Made by a program: the position numbers and the translations under genes. From NCBI GenBank assembly GCA_946886365.1, contig CAMPIM010000115.1, positions 1 through 10,578 on the forward strand: a DNA stretch of 10,578 bases. The letters run 5' to 3'. Shown one piece after another: positions 1 through 7,110 of the stretch; the stretch's first letter is position 1; every line of letters starts with the position of its first letter. Origin of the DNA: an uncultured Novosphingobium sp. (GTDB taxonomy: Bacteria > Pseudomonadota > Alphaproteobacteria > Sphingomonadales > Sphingomonadaceae). The notes below the pieces were generated by a model. That model ran no database searches. It saw nothing but the letters and a program-made list of their open reading frames with translations, and was not told the DNA's origin.

Positions 1-1125
1 CTCTACGTCCACTGGCCGTTCTGCGTTTCCAAATGTCCTTATTGCGATTTTAACAGCCATGTCCGTGCGGACATCGATATCGATGCGTGGCGCACCGCGC
101 TGTTGGAGGATCTGGCTCATGAAGCGGGCTTGACTAGCGGGCGGCCACTGTCATCCATCTTCTTCGGCGGCGGAACGCCATCGCTGATGCCTCCGGAGAT
201 CGTCTCGAACATCATCGACGCGGCCGCCAGCTACTGGCGGCCAACGGCAGACATGGAAATCACGCTGGAGGCTAATCCAAGTTCGGTGGAAGCAGCGCGC
301 TTCGCCGATCTGGCGCGTGCGGGGGTGAACCGCGTGTCACTGGGGGTGCAGGCGCTGAATAATCAGGCGCTGCATTTTCTCGGCCGGGCGCATGATGTGG
401 ATGAGGCGCTGGCCGCCCTGGATGTTGCCCAATCGGTCTTCGGCCGGGTGAACCTGGACCTCATTTATGCGCGGCCCGACCAGAGCGAGGCGGACTGGGA
501 GGCGGAGCTGGCGCGCGGCCTGTCTTTTGGCACCGATCACCTGTCGCTTTATCAACTGACGATCGAGCCGGGCACGCGGTTCGCCACGCTCGTTGCTCAG
601 GGGAAACTGACGCCTGCTGACCCGGACCATGCGGCGACCCTCTATGAGCAGACGCAGGCCATGACCGAGGCGGCCGGACTGCCCGCCTATGAAATCAGCA
701 ATCATGCGAAGCCCGGTCAGGAGAGCCGCCACAACCTTACCTATTGGCGCTATGGCACCTATGCCGGGATCGGTCCCGGCGCGCATGGACGGCGCGAGGG
801 GATGGCGACGCTTCGCCACAAGAAGCCGGAAAACTGGATGGGCGCGGTGGGCCGGAATGGCCACGGGCTGCAAAGCGAGGAAGTGCTGACGCCAGAAGAT
901 CGCGGGCGCGAAGCGCTGCTGATGGGATTGCGGCTTGCGGAGGGCGTCGATCTTGATCGCATCTCGGCGCTATCCGGTATCCCCGTCGAGCAGTTGATTG
1001 ATGAAGCTGCCATTGCGCGGCTCGCCCAGCTGGACCTGATCGAGCGCAAAGGGCAGCATCTGAAGATTACGCCAGCAGCCATGCTGCTGCTGGACGCCAT
1101 CCTGCCAGAGATTGTTAAAGTCTGA
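1..1125 (+). CDS. hemW: HemW-type radical SAM heme chaperone, 5' end cut off by the window
   Basis: The frame is open from base 1 to the TGA at 1123-1125, giving 374 visible residues; about 5-10 N-terminal residues are missing. The radical SAM cluster motif CVSKCPYC lies at visible residues 8-15 (C8, C12, C15). The next residue is Asp, not the fourth Cys found in true HemN coproporphyrinogen dehydrogenases, which points to HemW. FFGGGTPS (residues 54-61) is the usual SAM-binding glycine stretch, followed by a conserved RVSLGVQ segment, a DLIYARPDQ segment and a C-terminal HemN_C-like domain from about residue 300. HemW proteins are cytoplasmic heme-binding chaperones that deliver heme to respiratory enzymes; older annotations call them 'oxygen-independent coproporphyrinogen III oxidase'. 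An ATG/TTG start near base 103 would remove the cluster motif and is therefore wrong. The stop lies 10 bases from the stop of the convergent glutaredoxin gene. Confidence 0.93.
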   Translation, partial: LYVHWPFCVSKCPYCDFNSHVRADIDIDAWRTALLEDLAHEAGLTSGRPLSSIFFGGGTPSLMPPEIVSNIIDAAASYWRPTADMEITLEANPSSVEAARFADLARAGVNRVSLGVQALNNQALHFLGRAHDVDEALAALDVAQSVFGRVNLDLIYARPDQSEADWEAELARGLSFGTDHLSLYQLTIEPGTRFATLVAQGKLTPADPDHAATLYEQTQAMTEAAGLPAYEISNHAKPGQESRHNLTYWRYGTYAGIGPGAHGRREGMATLRHKKPENWMGAVGRNGHGLQSEEVLTPEDRGREALLMGLRLAEGVDLDRISALSGIPVEQLIDEAAIARLAQLDLIERKGQHLKITPAAMLLLDAILPEIVKV

Positions 1126-1135
1126 TTGCGGCGAT

Positions 1136-1468
1136 TCAGTTGGCCGCTGCGACGCCTTCGTCGGTCATCAGCTGCTGAAGCTCACCAGCTTCATACATTT
1201 CCATCATGATGTCGCTGCCGCCGACAAATTCGCCCTTCACATAGAGCTGGGGGATGGTCGGCCAATCCGAAAAAGCCTTAATGCCCTGCCGAACCAGCTG
1301 GTCCTGCAGCACATCTACGGATTCATAGGCGACGCCCAGATGATCGAGGATGGCAATTGCACGACTGGAAAAACCACATTGCGGGAACAGAGGGGTGCCC
1401 TTCATGAAGAGCACGACGTCATTGCTATTCACAATATCGGCGATCCGTTGATGCACGGCGTCGGTCAT
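1136..1468 (-). CDS. grxD: Monothiol CGFS glutaredoxin (Grx4/GrxD type)
   Basis: This 110-residue single-domain protein has the signature CGFS at residues 31-34, the preceding GTP (24-26), the cis-proline segment WPTIPQLYV (69-77) and the GG-SD glutathione-binding turn (83-86). CGFS glutaredoxins do not act mainly as reductases: they bind a glutathione-ligated 2Fe-2S cluster as homodimers or as heterodimers with BolA proteins, and pass clusters to apo-proteins in the cytoplasm. The length is normal for the family. It is the last gene of the leftward run, 62 bases downstream of bolA, its likely partner. A weak AGGA lies 11 bases before the ATG. No terminator with a T-run is visible in the 10 bases before the convergent hemW stop, so the transcript probably runs into hemW antisense. 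Confidence 0.95.
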   Translation of the reverse strand: MTDAVHQRIADIVNSNDVVLFMKGTPLFPQCGFSSRAIAILDHLGVAYESVDVLQDQLVRQGIKAFSDWPTIPQLYVKGEFVGGSDIMMEMYEAGELQQLMTDEGVAAAN

Positions 1469-1530
1469 GGTCGGTCCAGTCCTGTCGGGCGCTGAAAATT
1501 GCAGGCAGCGCGCATGAAAAATGATAGCGG

Positions 1531-1764
1531 TTAGTTGGGAACGGCAGTGGTCAGTTGCAAGGCATGGAGCACGCCGCCCATGCGACCGCCAAGCGCAGCA
1601 TAGACGGCGCGCTGTTGCGCGACCCGGCTCATGCCCCGGAAGCTTTCCGCCACGACGCGCGCCGCATAATGATCGCCATCACCGGCGAGATCGGTAATTT
1701 CGACCTCCGCGTCCGGAATAGCCGCCCGGATCATATCCGCAATATCGTCGGCAGCCATTGGCAT
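1531..1764 (-). CDS. BolA family protein, short IbaG-like type
   Basis: This 77-residue protein has the BolA fold signature: an FRGMSRV strand-helix junction (42-48), QQRAVYAAL (50-58) and the near-invariant HAL (67-69) toward the C-terminus. His67 corresponds to the conserved BolA histidine that ligands the cluster in Grx-BolA heterodimers. His32 in the loop GDGDHY fits the second ligand position of the 'BolA-H' class. The QQ-VY helix resembles E. coli IbaG more than classical BolA, which has an RH pair. Next to a CGFS glutaredoxin, the likely role is iron-sulfur cluster storage, repair or iron sensing. I chose the ATG at 1764 because AGGA sits 11 bases upstream. An in-frame ATG at 1758 (Met3) is possible but further from the AGGA. 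The stop of the preceding DUF1476 gene is 18 bases upstream. Confidence 0.92.
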   Translation of the reverse strand: MPMAADDIADMIRAAIPDAEVEITDLAGDGDHYAARVVAESFRGMSRVAQQRAVYAALGGRMGGVLHALQLTTAVPN

Positions 1765-1782
1765 GGGGCGTGTCCGTCCTGC

Positions 1783-2106
1783 TTACTGGGCTTCGATGAA
1801 CTGGCGGCGCGCAATCACCTGCTGCTCTTCCAGAGCCGCTCGCACGCCTGGCTCGTCAATGTCTACGCCCGCCTGGGTCATGTCGCCCACCAGCTTGCGA
1901 ATGACATCCTCGTCGCCCGCTTCCTCAAAATCGGCCTGCACTACAGATTTGGCGTAGGCGTCGGTCTCTTCCGGCGTCAGTCCCATTTTGACCGCGGCCC
2001 ATTCGCCGAGCAGCCGGTTGCGCCGCGCCTGGATGCGAAACTGCATCTCCTGGTCATGGGCGAACATATTTTCAAAGGCCTTTTCGCGATCATCGAAAGT
2101 CGTCAT
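1783..2106 (-). CDS. DUF1476 protein, zeta-type inhibitor of the F1F0-ATPase
   Basis: This 107-residue, highly charged, mostly helical protein has no signal peptide or membrane segment. It starts with TTFDDREKAFENMFAHD and continues with the ARRNRLLGEWAA-KMGLT segment (about 27-43), both typical of DUF1476. In alphaproteobacteria this family includes the zeta subunit described in Paracoccus denitrificans. Its N-terminal region inserts into F1 and blocks ATP hydrolysis, while the helical C-terminal part anchors it and binds nucleotide. The length matches the family. The role here is by family resemblance. The gene lies 58 bases downstream of leuD and 18 upstream of bolA in one orientation, so co-transcription with bolA is likely. 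AAGG upstream of the ATG is a modest ribosome binding site. From general knowledge of alphaproteobacterial gene order, DUF1476, bolA and grxD often sit near purine synthesis genes; no pur gene is visible here. Confidence 0.88.
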   Translation of the reverse strand: MTTFDDREKAFENMFAHDQEMQFRIQARRNRLLGEWAAVKMGLTPEETDAYAKSVVQADFEEAGDEDVIRKLVGDMTQAGVDIDEPGVRAALEEQQVIARRQFIEAQ

Positions 2107-2164
2107 GCCTGTGCCTTGTCAAAAAGAAGCTGAAGTCTGGGATGAGATAGGAAGATCGGGACGG

Positions 2165-2758
2165 TTACGCAACGGCAGGAACAAGCCAGGGCCGCAGCCC
2201 GGCGTCCTTCGCCTCGAACTGGCTGATCGTGTCAGCCTGCCCCAGCGTCAACCCGATCTCGTCCAGCCCGCCAAGCAGGCAATGCTTGCGGAAGGGATCG
2301 ATTTCAAACTGGAATCGATCCTGAAACTGCGTCGTGACCGTCTGATGTTCCAGATCGACATGGATGGGATCGGTCTTCGCGACCTCCATCAGGCGGTCGA
2401 TCGCTTCCTGCGGCAGAACCACAGTAAGGATGCCGTTCTTGAACGCGTTGCCGGAGAAAATGTCCGAGAAGCTCGGCGCGATCACCACCTTGATGCCAAG
2501 GTCGGCAAGCGCCCAGGCGGCATGTTCACGACTGGACCCGCAACCGAAATTGTCGCCCGCGATCAGGATCGGGCTGCCAGCATATTCCGGATCGTCAAAG
2601 ACGTTGCCCGGTTCCTTGCGCAGCACTTCGAACGCGCCCTTGCCAAGGCCCGAGCGCGAAATGGTCTTCAACCAATGCGCCGGAATGACGATGTCGGTAT
2701 CGACATTCTTCATCCCGAACGGATAGGCCTTGCCCTCAACGATATTCAGCTTGTCCAT
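2165..2758 (-). CDS. leuD: 3-isopropylmalate dehydratase small subunit
   Basis: LeuD pairs with LeuC to isomerise 2-isopropylmalate to 3-isopropylmalate, the second step of leucine synthesis. The 197-residue product has [10 protein letters not shown] (18-27), the swivel-domain signature [13 protein letters not shown] (68-80), and a C-terminal [14 protein letters not shown] segment that fits isopropylmalate rather than aconitate/homoaconitate enzymes. Length is normal for the proteobacterial ~200-residue LeuD type. A TTG codon directly precedes the ATG, so the frame could formally start at 2761. The ATG at 2758 is preferred because it overlaps the TGA stop of the upstream 37-residue gene in the arrangement TGATG, a classic translational coupling junction. 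The nearest GGAG is about 16 bases upstream, too far for strong independent initiation, which also supports coupling. Downstream are 58 bases before the DUF1476 gene, with no hairpin terminator that I can see. Confidence 0.95.
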   Translation of the reverse strand: MDKLNIVEGKAYPFGMKNVDTDIVIPAHWLKTISRSGLGKGAFEVLRKEPGNVFDDPEYAGSPILIAGDNFGCGSSREHAAWALADLGIKVVIAPSFSDIFSGNAFKNGILTVVLPQEAIDRLMEVAKTDPIHVDLEHQTVTTQFQDRFQFEIDPFRKHCLLGGLDEIGLTLGQADTISQFEAKDAGLRPWLVPAVA

Positions 2759-2871
2759 CAATGCGCCCGCTTGGTCTCCAGGCGGCGGCTGTCTTCCGCA
2801 CGCCCGAGGGTCGCCGCCATGGCGGCACTGGCCAGCGCGCCGAGCGCCAGCACCCAGAATACCTTCTTCAT
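2758..2871 (-). CDS. 37-residue signal-peptide-like microprotein nested between leuC and leuD
   Basis: This short frame encodes Lys-Lys after Met, then a hydrophobic stretch rich in Val, Leu and Ala (residues 4-20), then a hydrophilic tail with several Arg/Lys, ending in His. It looks like a Sec signal peptide with a possible AMA signal peptidase I site at 17-19, or like a single-span membrane microprotein with its N-terminus in the cytoplasm. Its ATG overlaps the leuC TGA (ATGA), and its TGA overlaps the leuD ATG (TGATG), so it exactly fills the gap between two genes normally adjacent. GGGAGAGG, 7 bases before the ATG and inside the last leuC codons, is a strong ribosome binding site. These three signals make it very likely to be translated. 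I do not recognise a family or function. Its simplest role could be to carry ribosomes from leuC to leuD; a membrane role is equally open. Confidence 0.72.
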   Translation of the reverse strand: MKKVFWVLALGALASAAMAATLGRAEDSRRLETKRAH

Positions 2872-4322
2872 GCGACCACCTCTCCCTGTTTTTCGTTCAG
2901 CAATTCTCGCACGTCGGTCAGATGCCCGGTGATGGCGGCAGCGGCTGCCATGGCGGGGGATACGAGATGGGTGCGCGAACCGGGGCCTTGGCGGCCCATG
3001 AAGTTGCGGTTGCTGGTGGAAGCGCAGCGCTCTCCGGCAGGCACCTTGTCGGGATTCATGCCCAGACACGCAGAGCAACCGGGTTCGCGCCATTCGAACC
3101 CGGCATCGGTGAAGATGCGGTCGAGCCCTTCGGCTTCGGCTTGCTGCTTCACCAGACCCGATCCGGGAACGACCAGCGCCTGCTTGATGCCGCTGGCGAT
3201 ATGCTTGTCCTTCAGCAGGGCGGCGGCGGCGCGCAAATCTTCTATGCGGCTGTTGGTGCAGCTGCCGATGAAGATATGTTCGACGACCACGTCCTCCATC
3301 CGCTGTCCGGCGGTGAGGCCCATATAGTCGAGGGACTTCTGCGCGGCGGCGCGCTTGGACGCGTCGGCGAAGCTTTCCGGATCGGGAACGACGCCGGTCA
3401 CGGGCACGACGTCCTCGGGGCTGGTGCCCCAGGTGACGTTGGGCACGATGTCGGCGGCCTCGATCACGATCGTCTTGTCGAACTGCGCGCCTTCATCGGT
3501 CGCCAGCGTCTTCCAATAGGCGACGGCGGCATCCCAATCGGCGCCCTTGGGCGCCATGGGGCGGCCCTTCAGATAGGCAACGGTCTTCTCATCCGGGGCG
3601 AACAGGCCCGAACGAGCGCCCGCCTCGATCGACATGTTGGCGACGGTCAGACGACCCTCGATCGACATGTCGCGGAAGACAGAGCCGCGATATTCCATGA
3701 CATAGCCGGTGCCGCCCGCCGTGCCGATACGGCCGCAGATGGCCAGCGCCACATCCTTGGGCGTGACGCCGAAGCCCAGTTCGCCTTCGACAACAACTTC
3801 CATGGTCTTCGACTGCTTCAGAAGCAGCGTCTGCGTGGCGAGCACATGCTCGACCTCCGACGTGCCGATACCGAAGGCCAGCGCGCCCAATGCGCCGTGC
3901 GAGCTGGTGTGGCTGTCGCCGCAGACCAGCGTGGTGCCCGGCAGGGTAAAGCCCTGTTCCGGGCCGACGACGTGAACAATCCCCTGTTCAAGATCCGCAT
4001 CGCCGATCAGCCGAACGCCGAACTCCGGCGCATTTCTTTCCAGCGCGGCAAGCTGCTGCGCGCTTTCTGGATCGGCGATGGGGATGCGGTTGCCCTGCGC
4101 ATCGCGGCGGGGCGTCGTGGGCAGATTGTGATCTGGGACGGCGAGCGTCAGATCGGGGCGGCGCACCGGGCGGCCCGCTATCCTTAGACCCTCGAAGGCC
4201 TGGGGACTCGTCACCTCATGTACGAGGTGGCGGTCGATATAGATGAGGCAGGTTCCATCGGGACGGCGTTCAACGACATGCGCGTCCCAAATCTTCTCGT
4301 ACAGCGTGCGGGGCTTGACCAT
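2868..4322 (-). CDS. leuC: 3-isopropylmalate dehydratase large subunit
   Basis: The 484-residue product is a full-length member of the aconitase superfamily, large subunit. [21 protein letters not shown] (from about 133) and the three 4Fe-4S cysteines Cys355 (in FIGSCTNSR), Cys416 and Cys419 (in [13 protein letters not shown]) are all present. NRNFMGRQG at 439-447 is the usual substrate-binding arginine segment. With LeuD it dehydrates and rehydrates isopropylmalate in the cytoplasm. The ATG at 4322 gives the normal [10 protein letters not shown] start, and a GGGGGAAAGG purine stretch a few bases upstream serves as ribosome binding site. It is the first gene of the leftward leuC-microprotein-leuD cluster. 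The 95 bases between it and the GST stop should hold its promoter, but I could not find a convincing -35/-10 pair or a leucine leader peptide there. The long rightward frame opposite it (2730-4187) is a shadow of GC-rich codon use. Confidence 0.97.
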   Translation of the reverse strand: MVKPRTLYEKIWDAHVVERRPDGTCLIYIDRHLVHEVTSPQAFEGLRIAGRPVRRPDLTLAVPDHNLPTTPRRDAQGNRIPIADPESAQQLAALERNAPEFGVRLIGDADLEQGIVHVVGPEQGFTLPGTTLVCGDSHTSSHGALGALAFGIGTSEVEHVLATQTLLLKQSKTMEVVVEGELGFGVTPKDVALAICGRIGTAGGTGYVMEYRGSVFRDMSIEGRLTVANMSIEAGARSGLFAPDEKTVAYLKGRPMAPKGADWDAAVAYWKTLATDEGAQFDKTIVIEAADIVPNVTWGTSPEDVVPVTGVVPDPESFADASKRAAAQKSLDYMGLTAGQRMEDVVVEHIFIGSCTNSRIEDLRAAAALLKDKHIASGIKQALVVPGSGLVKQQAEAEGLDRIFTDAGFEWREPGCSACLGMNPDKVPAGERCASTSNRNFMGRQGPGSRTHLVSPAMAAAAAITGHLTDVRELLNEKQGEVVA

Positions 4323-4417
4323 AACCCTTTCCCCCTAGACCCAGAGCGGGCGCGGCGAAAGGGGGCATGGGACCAATATTTGCTGTCTACGCCGATAGCA
4401 GGCTTGCAAGGGGCAGC

Positions 4418-5104
4418 TCAGGACGCGCGGTAATCTTCTATGATGCGGCCAGCGGCGCCCACATCCGCCTCATGGCTTTCCTCGCGCCAGGTTTCGGCGA
4501 GGGCAGCGGCCTCCCATTCCCGCATTGCGGGGTGGGCCAGCATGTGATCGACCCATGCGTGCGCCACTGGCCCGACATTCAGGTCATAGGTCCGCACCCG
4601 GAAGGCGACGGGCGCGTAGAAGGCGTCGATCGCGGTGAAGGCTGGCCCGGCGAGGAAGGGGCCGCCGAAGCGCTTCAGCCCTTCCCCCCATATTTCCGAA
4701 AGCCGCGCTATATCGCGGTTCAGCTGTGGCGAGGGCAGGTCGCGCTCGACTCGCACGCCGACATTCATGGGGCATTCGTTGCGCAGGGTCGCAAAGCCGC
4801 TGTGCATTTCGGCAACGGCGCTTTGGGCGAAGGCGCGCGCGGATTCCTCCTGTGGCCATACGGCAGGGTGGCGATCGGCAAGATAGAGGGTGATGCCGAG
4901 GGAATCCCACACCGTCCGATCGCCATCGATCAAGGCCGGCACCTGCCCGGTTGGTGAAAAGTTGCGGAAGGCAGAGTAATTTATGCTCTGCACAAAGGGC
5001 TCAAGCCGATCCGCGAAGGGAATGCCGAGCGCCTTCATCAGCACCCAGGGACGCAGTGACCAGCTGGAATAATTCCGGTTCGCGCTAATGAGCGTGTAGG
5101 GCAT
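4418..5104 (-). CDS. Glutathione S-transferase family protein
   Basis: The 228-residue product has a two-domain GST layout. The N-terminal thioredoxin-like domain (about 1-80) contains NYSSWSLRPW (11-20), with Ser residues in the usual catalytic position, the cis-proline V55-P56 in SPTGQVPAL, and D67-S68, which would bind the gamma-glutamyl group of glutathione. An all-helical C-terminal domain follows (about 85-205). The opening is typical of a widespread, poorly characterised bacterial GST group with a YSSWS motif; substrate and pathway cannot be named. I chose the ATG at 5104 because GGGAGAG lies 5 bases upstream and the fold starts right there. The frame stays open to 5233, but that extension reads through the terminator at 5186-5226 and has no GST-like sequence. 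It is likely transcribed alone: a terminator precedes it and 95 bases separate it from leuC. Confidence 0.9.
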   Translation of the reverse strand: MPYTLISANRNYSSWSLRPWVLMKALGIPFADRLEPFVQSINYSAFRNFSPTGQVPALIDGDRTVWDSLGITLYLADRHPAVWPQEESARAFAQSAVAEMHSGFATLRNECPMNVGVRVERDLPSPQLNRDIARLSEIWGEGLKRFGGPFLAGPAFTAIDAFYAPVAFRVRTYDLNVGPVAHAWVDHMLAHPAMREWEAAALAETWREESHEADVGAAGRIIEDYRAS

Positions 5105-5185
5105 GGGGGCTCTCCCGTCGGGTCTGGCACCTTCAGGATAAGCGTCCGGCCGTTCGGGCGAAAGCACAAAGCGGGCTTGACGGTG

Positions 5186-5226
5186 ATTAGAAAAGCCTGC
5201 CGCCGGGATCACCGGAGGCAGGCTTT
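5186..5226 (-). terminator. Intrinsic terminator after the aceA-microprotein transcript
   Basis: AAAGCCTGCC (5192-5201) and GGCAGGCTTT (5217-5226) form a perfect 10-base-pair stem. The loop contains a further CCGG/CCGG pairing (5203-5206 with 5212-5215). On the minus strand the stem is followed by TTTTCTAAT, a short T-rich tract, so it works best for leftward transcription. It starts 20 bases after the stop of the 50-residue gene. On the plus strand the right arm ends in TTTCTCT, so weak bidirectional action is possible, but no rightward gene needs it. Confidence 0.85.
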
Positions 5227-5246
5227 CTCTCATCGACAGCGGGCGA

Positions 5247-5399
5247 TTAGCGCAGGCGACCGAGCCGGTGATACAGGTTGGCGAACTTCACCGACTCCGG
5301 CGTGTCTTTCACCTTCTGCAGATAATCGGCCACCGCCGTCCTGAGCAGCGAGAAATCCTCGGTCGAGAAAACCGCGCGGGACCTTGCAGGTTCAGTCAT
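5247..5399 (-). CDS. 50-residue basic protein downstream of isocitrate lyase, function unknown
   Basis: This short frame begins at an ATG preceded by AGGAGG with a 5-base spacer, one of the best ribosome binding sites in the window. It starts 23 bases after the aceA stop and ends 20 bases before a strong terminator, so it is the last gene of the aceA transcript. The 50 residues look like a small soluble helical protein: an N-terminal Arg-rich stretch, then a predicted helix around DFSLLRTAVADYLQKVK (15-31), and a second helical part ending in LYHRLGRLR (42-50). There is no signal peptide, cysteine or membrane segment. I do not recognise a named family. A role tied to isocitrate lyase (binding or control of the enzyme) is inference from position only. 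Confidence 0.78.
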   Translation of the reverse strand: MTEPARSRAVFSTEDFSLLRTAVADYLQKVKDTPESVKFANLYHRLGRLR

Positions 5400-5422
5400 T
5401 TCGTCCTCCTTTCCTTGGTTCT

Positions 5423-7015
5423 TCAAGCTGCGAACTGGTTCATCGTATTGTGGCTGCCGCCAGCCTTCAGTGCTGCCTCACCGGCGAAATATTCCTTGTG
5501 ATCATCACCGATGTCGCTGCCCGCCATATTCTGGTGCTTCACGCAGGCGATGCCCTCGCGGATTTCGCGGCGCTGGACGCCCTCAACATAGCCGAGCATC
5601 CCGGCGTCCCCGAAATATTCCCGCGCCAGATTGTCGGTCGACAGCGCAGCCGTGTGATAGGTCGGCAGCGTGATGAGATGATGGAAGATGCCCGCCCGCG
5701 CTGCGGCGTCCTTCTGGAAGGTGCGGATCTTTTCATCAGCCTCACGGCCAAGGTCGGTGGCATCATAGTCTGCGCTCATCAGGCGGGCGCGGTCATAGGC
5801 GGAAACGTCCCTGCCCTGTGCCTGCCAGTTGTCGAACACCTGCTGGCGGAAGTTCAGCGTCCAGTTGAAGCTCGGCGAGTTATTGTAAACCAGCTTGGCG
5901 TTCGGAATGACCTCGCGGACGCGGTCGACCATGCCCGCAATCTGTTCGACATGGGGCTTTTCGGTTTCGATCCACAGCAGGTCGGCGCCGTTCTGAAGCG
6001 AGGTGATGCAATCCAGGACGACCCGGTCCTCGCCCGTGCCGGGGCGGAACTGGAAAAGGTTTGATGCCAGACGCTTGGGCCGCAGCAGCTTGCCGTCGCG
6101 GGCGATGACGACATCGCCGCGCAGGGTCGATGGATCGGCGACCTCTTCGACATCGAGGAAGCTGTTATACTGGTCGCCAAGGTCGCCCGGCTCGCGGCTG
6201 AAGGCGATCTGCTTGGTGAGGCCGGCGCCGAGCGAATCGGTACGCGCGACGATGATGCCATCGTCGATTCCGAGTTCGAGGAAGGCGTAGCGGCAGGCGC
6301 GGATCTTCGCGAGGAAGTCCTCATGCGGAACGGTGACCTTGCCGTCCTGATGGCCGCACTGCTTTTCGTCCGAAACCTGATTCTCGATCTGGAGCGCGCA
6401 GGCACCAGCCTCGATCATCTTCTTGGCGAGCAGGTAGGTCGCTTCGGCATTGCCGAAGCCCGCGTCGATATCGGCGATGATCGGGACGATGTGGGTTTCG
6501 TGATTGTCGATCGCGTTGGTGAGGCGATGGACCTCAACTTCATTGCCCGTCTCGCGCGCCTTGTCGAGGTCGCGGAACAGCATGCCGAGTTCGCGGGCGT
6601 CCGCCTGGCGCAGGAAGGTGTATAATTCCTCGATCAGCGCTGGGACGCTGGTCTTTTCGTGCATCGACTGGTCGGGCAGCGGGCCGAATTCGGAGCGCAG
6701 CGCCGCGATCATCCAGCCGGAGAGGTAGAGATATTTGCCCTTGGTCGTGCCGAAATGCTTTTTGATGCTGATCATCTTCTGCTGGCCGATGAAGCCATGC
6801 CAGCAACCCAGCGACTGGGTGTAGTTCGCCGGGTCGGCATCATAGGCGGCCATGTCGCGGCGCATGATCGCGGCGGTGTAGCGGGCGATGTCGAGGCCGG
6901 TGGGGAAACGGTTCTGGAGGCGCATTCTGGCGACCGAATCGGCGGCGATGCCATTCCAGTTGGGCTCTTCGCCCAGCAGGGAGGAGGCGCGGGTGATTTG
7001 TTGGGCGTAGGTCAT
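5423..7015 (-). CDS. aceA: Isocitrate lyase, 530-residue Pseudomonas-type subfamily
   Basis: Isocitrate lyase splits isocitrate into glyoxylate and succinate, the entry to the glyoxylate bypass needed for growth on acetate, fatty acids and other C2-yielding substrates. The catalytic motif KQCGH is at 218-222 (Cys220), the metal-binding strand ADIDAGFGNA at 181-190, and SPSFNW at 380-385 contributes substrate contacts. The 530-residue length and the extended C-terminus (GIACVKHQNMAGSDIG near 488-503) match the longer subfamily found in Pseudomonas rather than the ~434-residue E. coli enzyme. The motif is KQCGH where E. coli has KKCGH, as usual in this group. AGGGGA, 6 bases before the ATG at 7015, is a plausible ribosome binding site. 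The gene is divergent from a RamB/ScfR-type regulator, the expected controller. No malate synthase gene is in the window. Confidence 0.97.
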   Translation of the reverse strand: MTYAQQITRASSLLGEEPNWNGIAADSVARMRLQNRFPTGLDIARYTAAIMRRDMAAYDADPANYTQSLGCWHGFIGQQKMISIKKHFGTTKGKYLYLSGWMIAALRSEFGPLPDQSMHEKTSVPALIEELYTFLRQADARELGMLFRDLDKARETGNEVEVHRLTNAIDNHETHIVPIIADIDAGFGNAEATYLLAKKMIEAGACALQIENQVSDEKQCGHQDGKVTVPHEDFLAKIRACRYAFLELGIDDGIIVARTDSLGAGLTKQIAFSREPGDLGDQYNSFLDVEEVADPSTLRGDVVIARDGKLLRPKRLASNLFQFRPGTGEDRVVLDCITSLQNGADLLWIETEKPHVEQIAGMVDRVREVIPNAKLVYNNSPSFNWTLNFRQQVFDNWQAQGRDVSAYDRARLMSADYDATDLGREADEKIRTFQKDAAARAGIFHHLITLPTYHTAALSTDNLAREYFGDAGMLGYVEGVQRREIREGIACVKHQNMAGSDIGDDHKEYFAGEAALKAGGSHNTMNQFAA

Positions 7016-7083
7016 GGGAATCCCCTGAATGAATTGGCGAATTAAACGCGTTTTGGGGGAGGATGACCTGTGGCGGGAGGGGG

Positions 7084-7110
7084 TGTAAAGTTCAGTTGTC
7101 GATCTTTACA
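7084..7110. promoter_or_regulatory. Inverted-repeat operator candidate between aceA and its regulator
   Basis: TGTAAAG (7084-7090) and CTTTACA (7104-7110) are perfect 7-base inverted arms separated by 13 bases, so their centres are 20 bases apart, about two helical turns on one DNA face. Just outside the right arm the sequence continues AACTTT (7111-7116), which pairs with AAAGTT (7087-7092) as a second, offset inverted repeat. On either strand the half-site reads TG(T)AAAG, close to the half TTTGCAAAG of the RamB box as I remember it from Corynebacterium. The right arm covers the -35 box of the regulator promoter, and the site lies 69-95 bases upstream of the aceA ATG. It therefore could serve autorepression and aceA control together. 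Confidence 0.55.

Noticed and set aside
1072..1093. Perfect 8-base-pair hairpin CCAGCAGC/GCTGCTGG near the end of hemW
   Set aside because: It lies inside coding sequence for Pro-Ala-Ala-Met-Leu-Leu-Leu, is explained by repeated GCN/CTG codons, and has no T-run on either strand.
1988..2932. 314-codon plus-strand frame opposite DUF1476, leuD and the microprotein
   Set aside because: It spans several well-supported minus-strand genes and has no family resemblance or start signal; it is a mirror of codon bias.
2730..4187. 485-codon open frame on the plus strand opposite leuC
   Set aside because: It lies wholly antisense to a leuC gene with all catalytic motifs, has a Gly/Ala/Arg/His-rich composition typical of GC-driven shadow frames, and shows no ribosome site or recognisable domain.
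4323..4417. Leucine attenuator or leader peptide upstream of leuC
   Set aside because: No short frame with leucine codon runs and no competing hairpins were found in these 95 bases.
5105..5233. N-terminal extension of the GST gene to the upstream ATG at 5233
   Set aside because: The extension would be encoded by the terminator hairpin, is not GST-like, and a well-spaced GGGAGAG precedes the internal ATG at 5104.
5384..6064. 226-codon plus-strand frame opposite the 3' part of aceA
   Set aside because: Antisense to a conserved isocitrate lyase, with no domain signature and no good start region.
7016..7083. Promoter for aceA on the minus strand
   Set aside because: No -35/-10 pair with acceptable spacing could be defended by eye; candidates around 7085-7130 were all weak.
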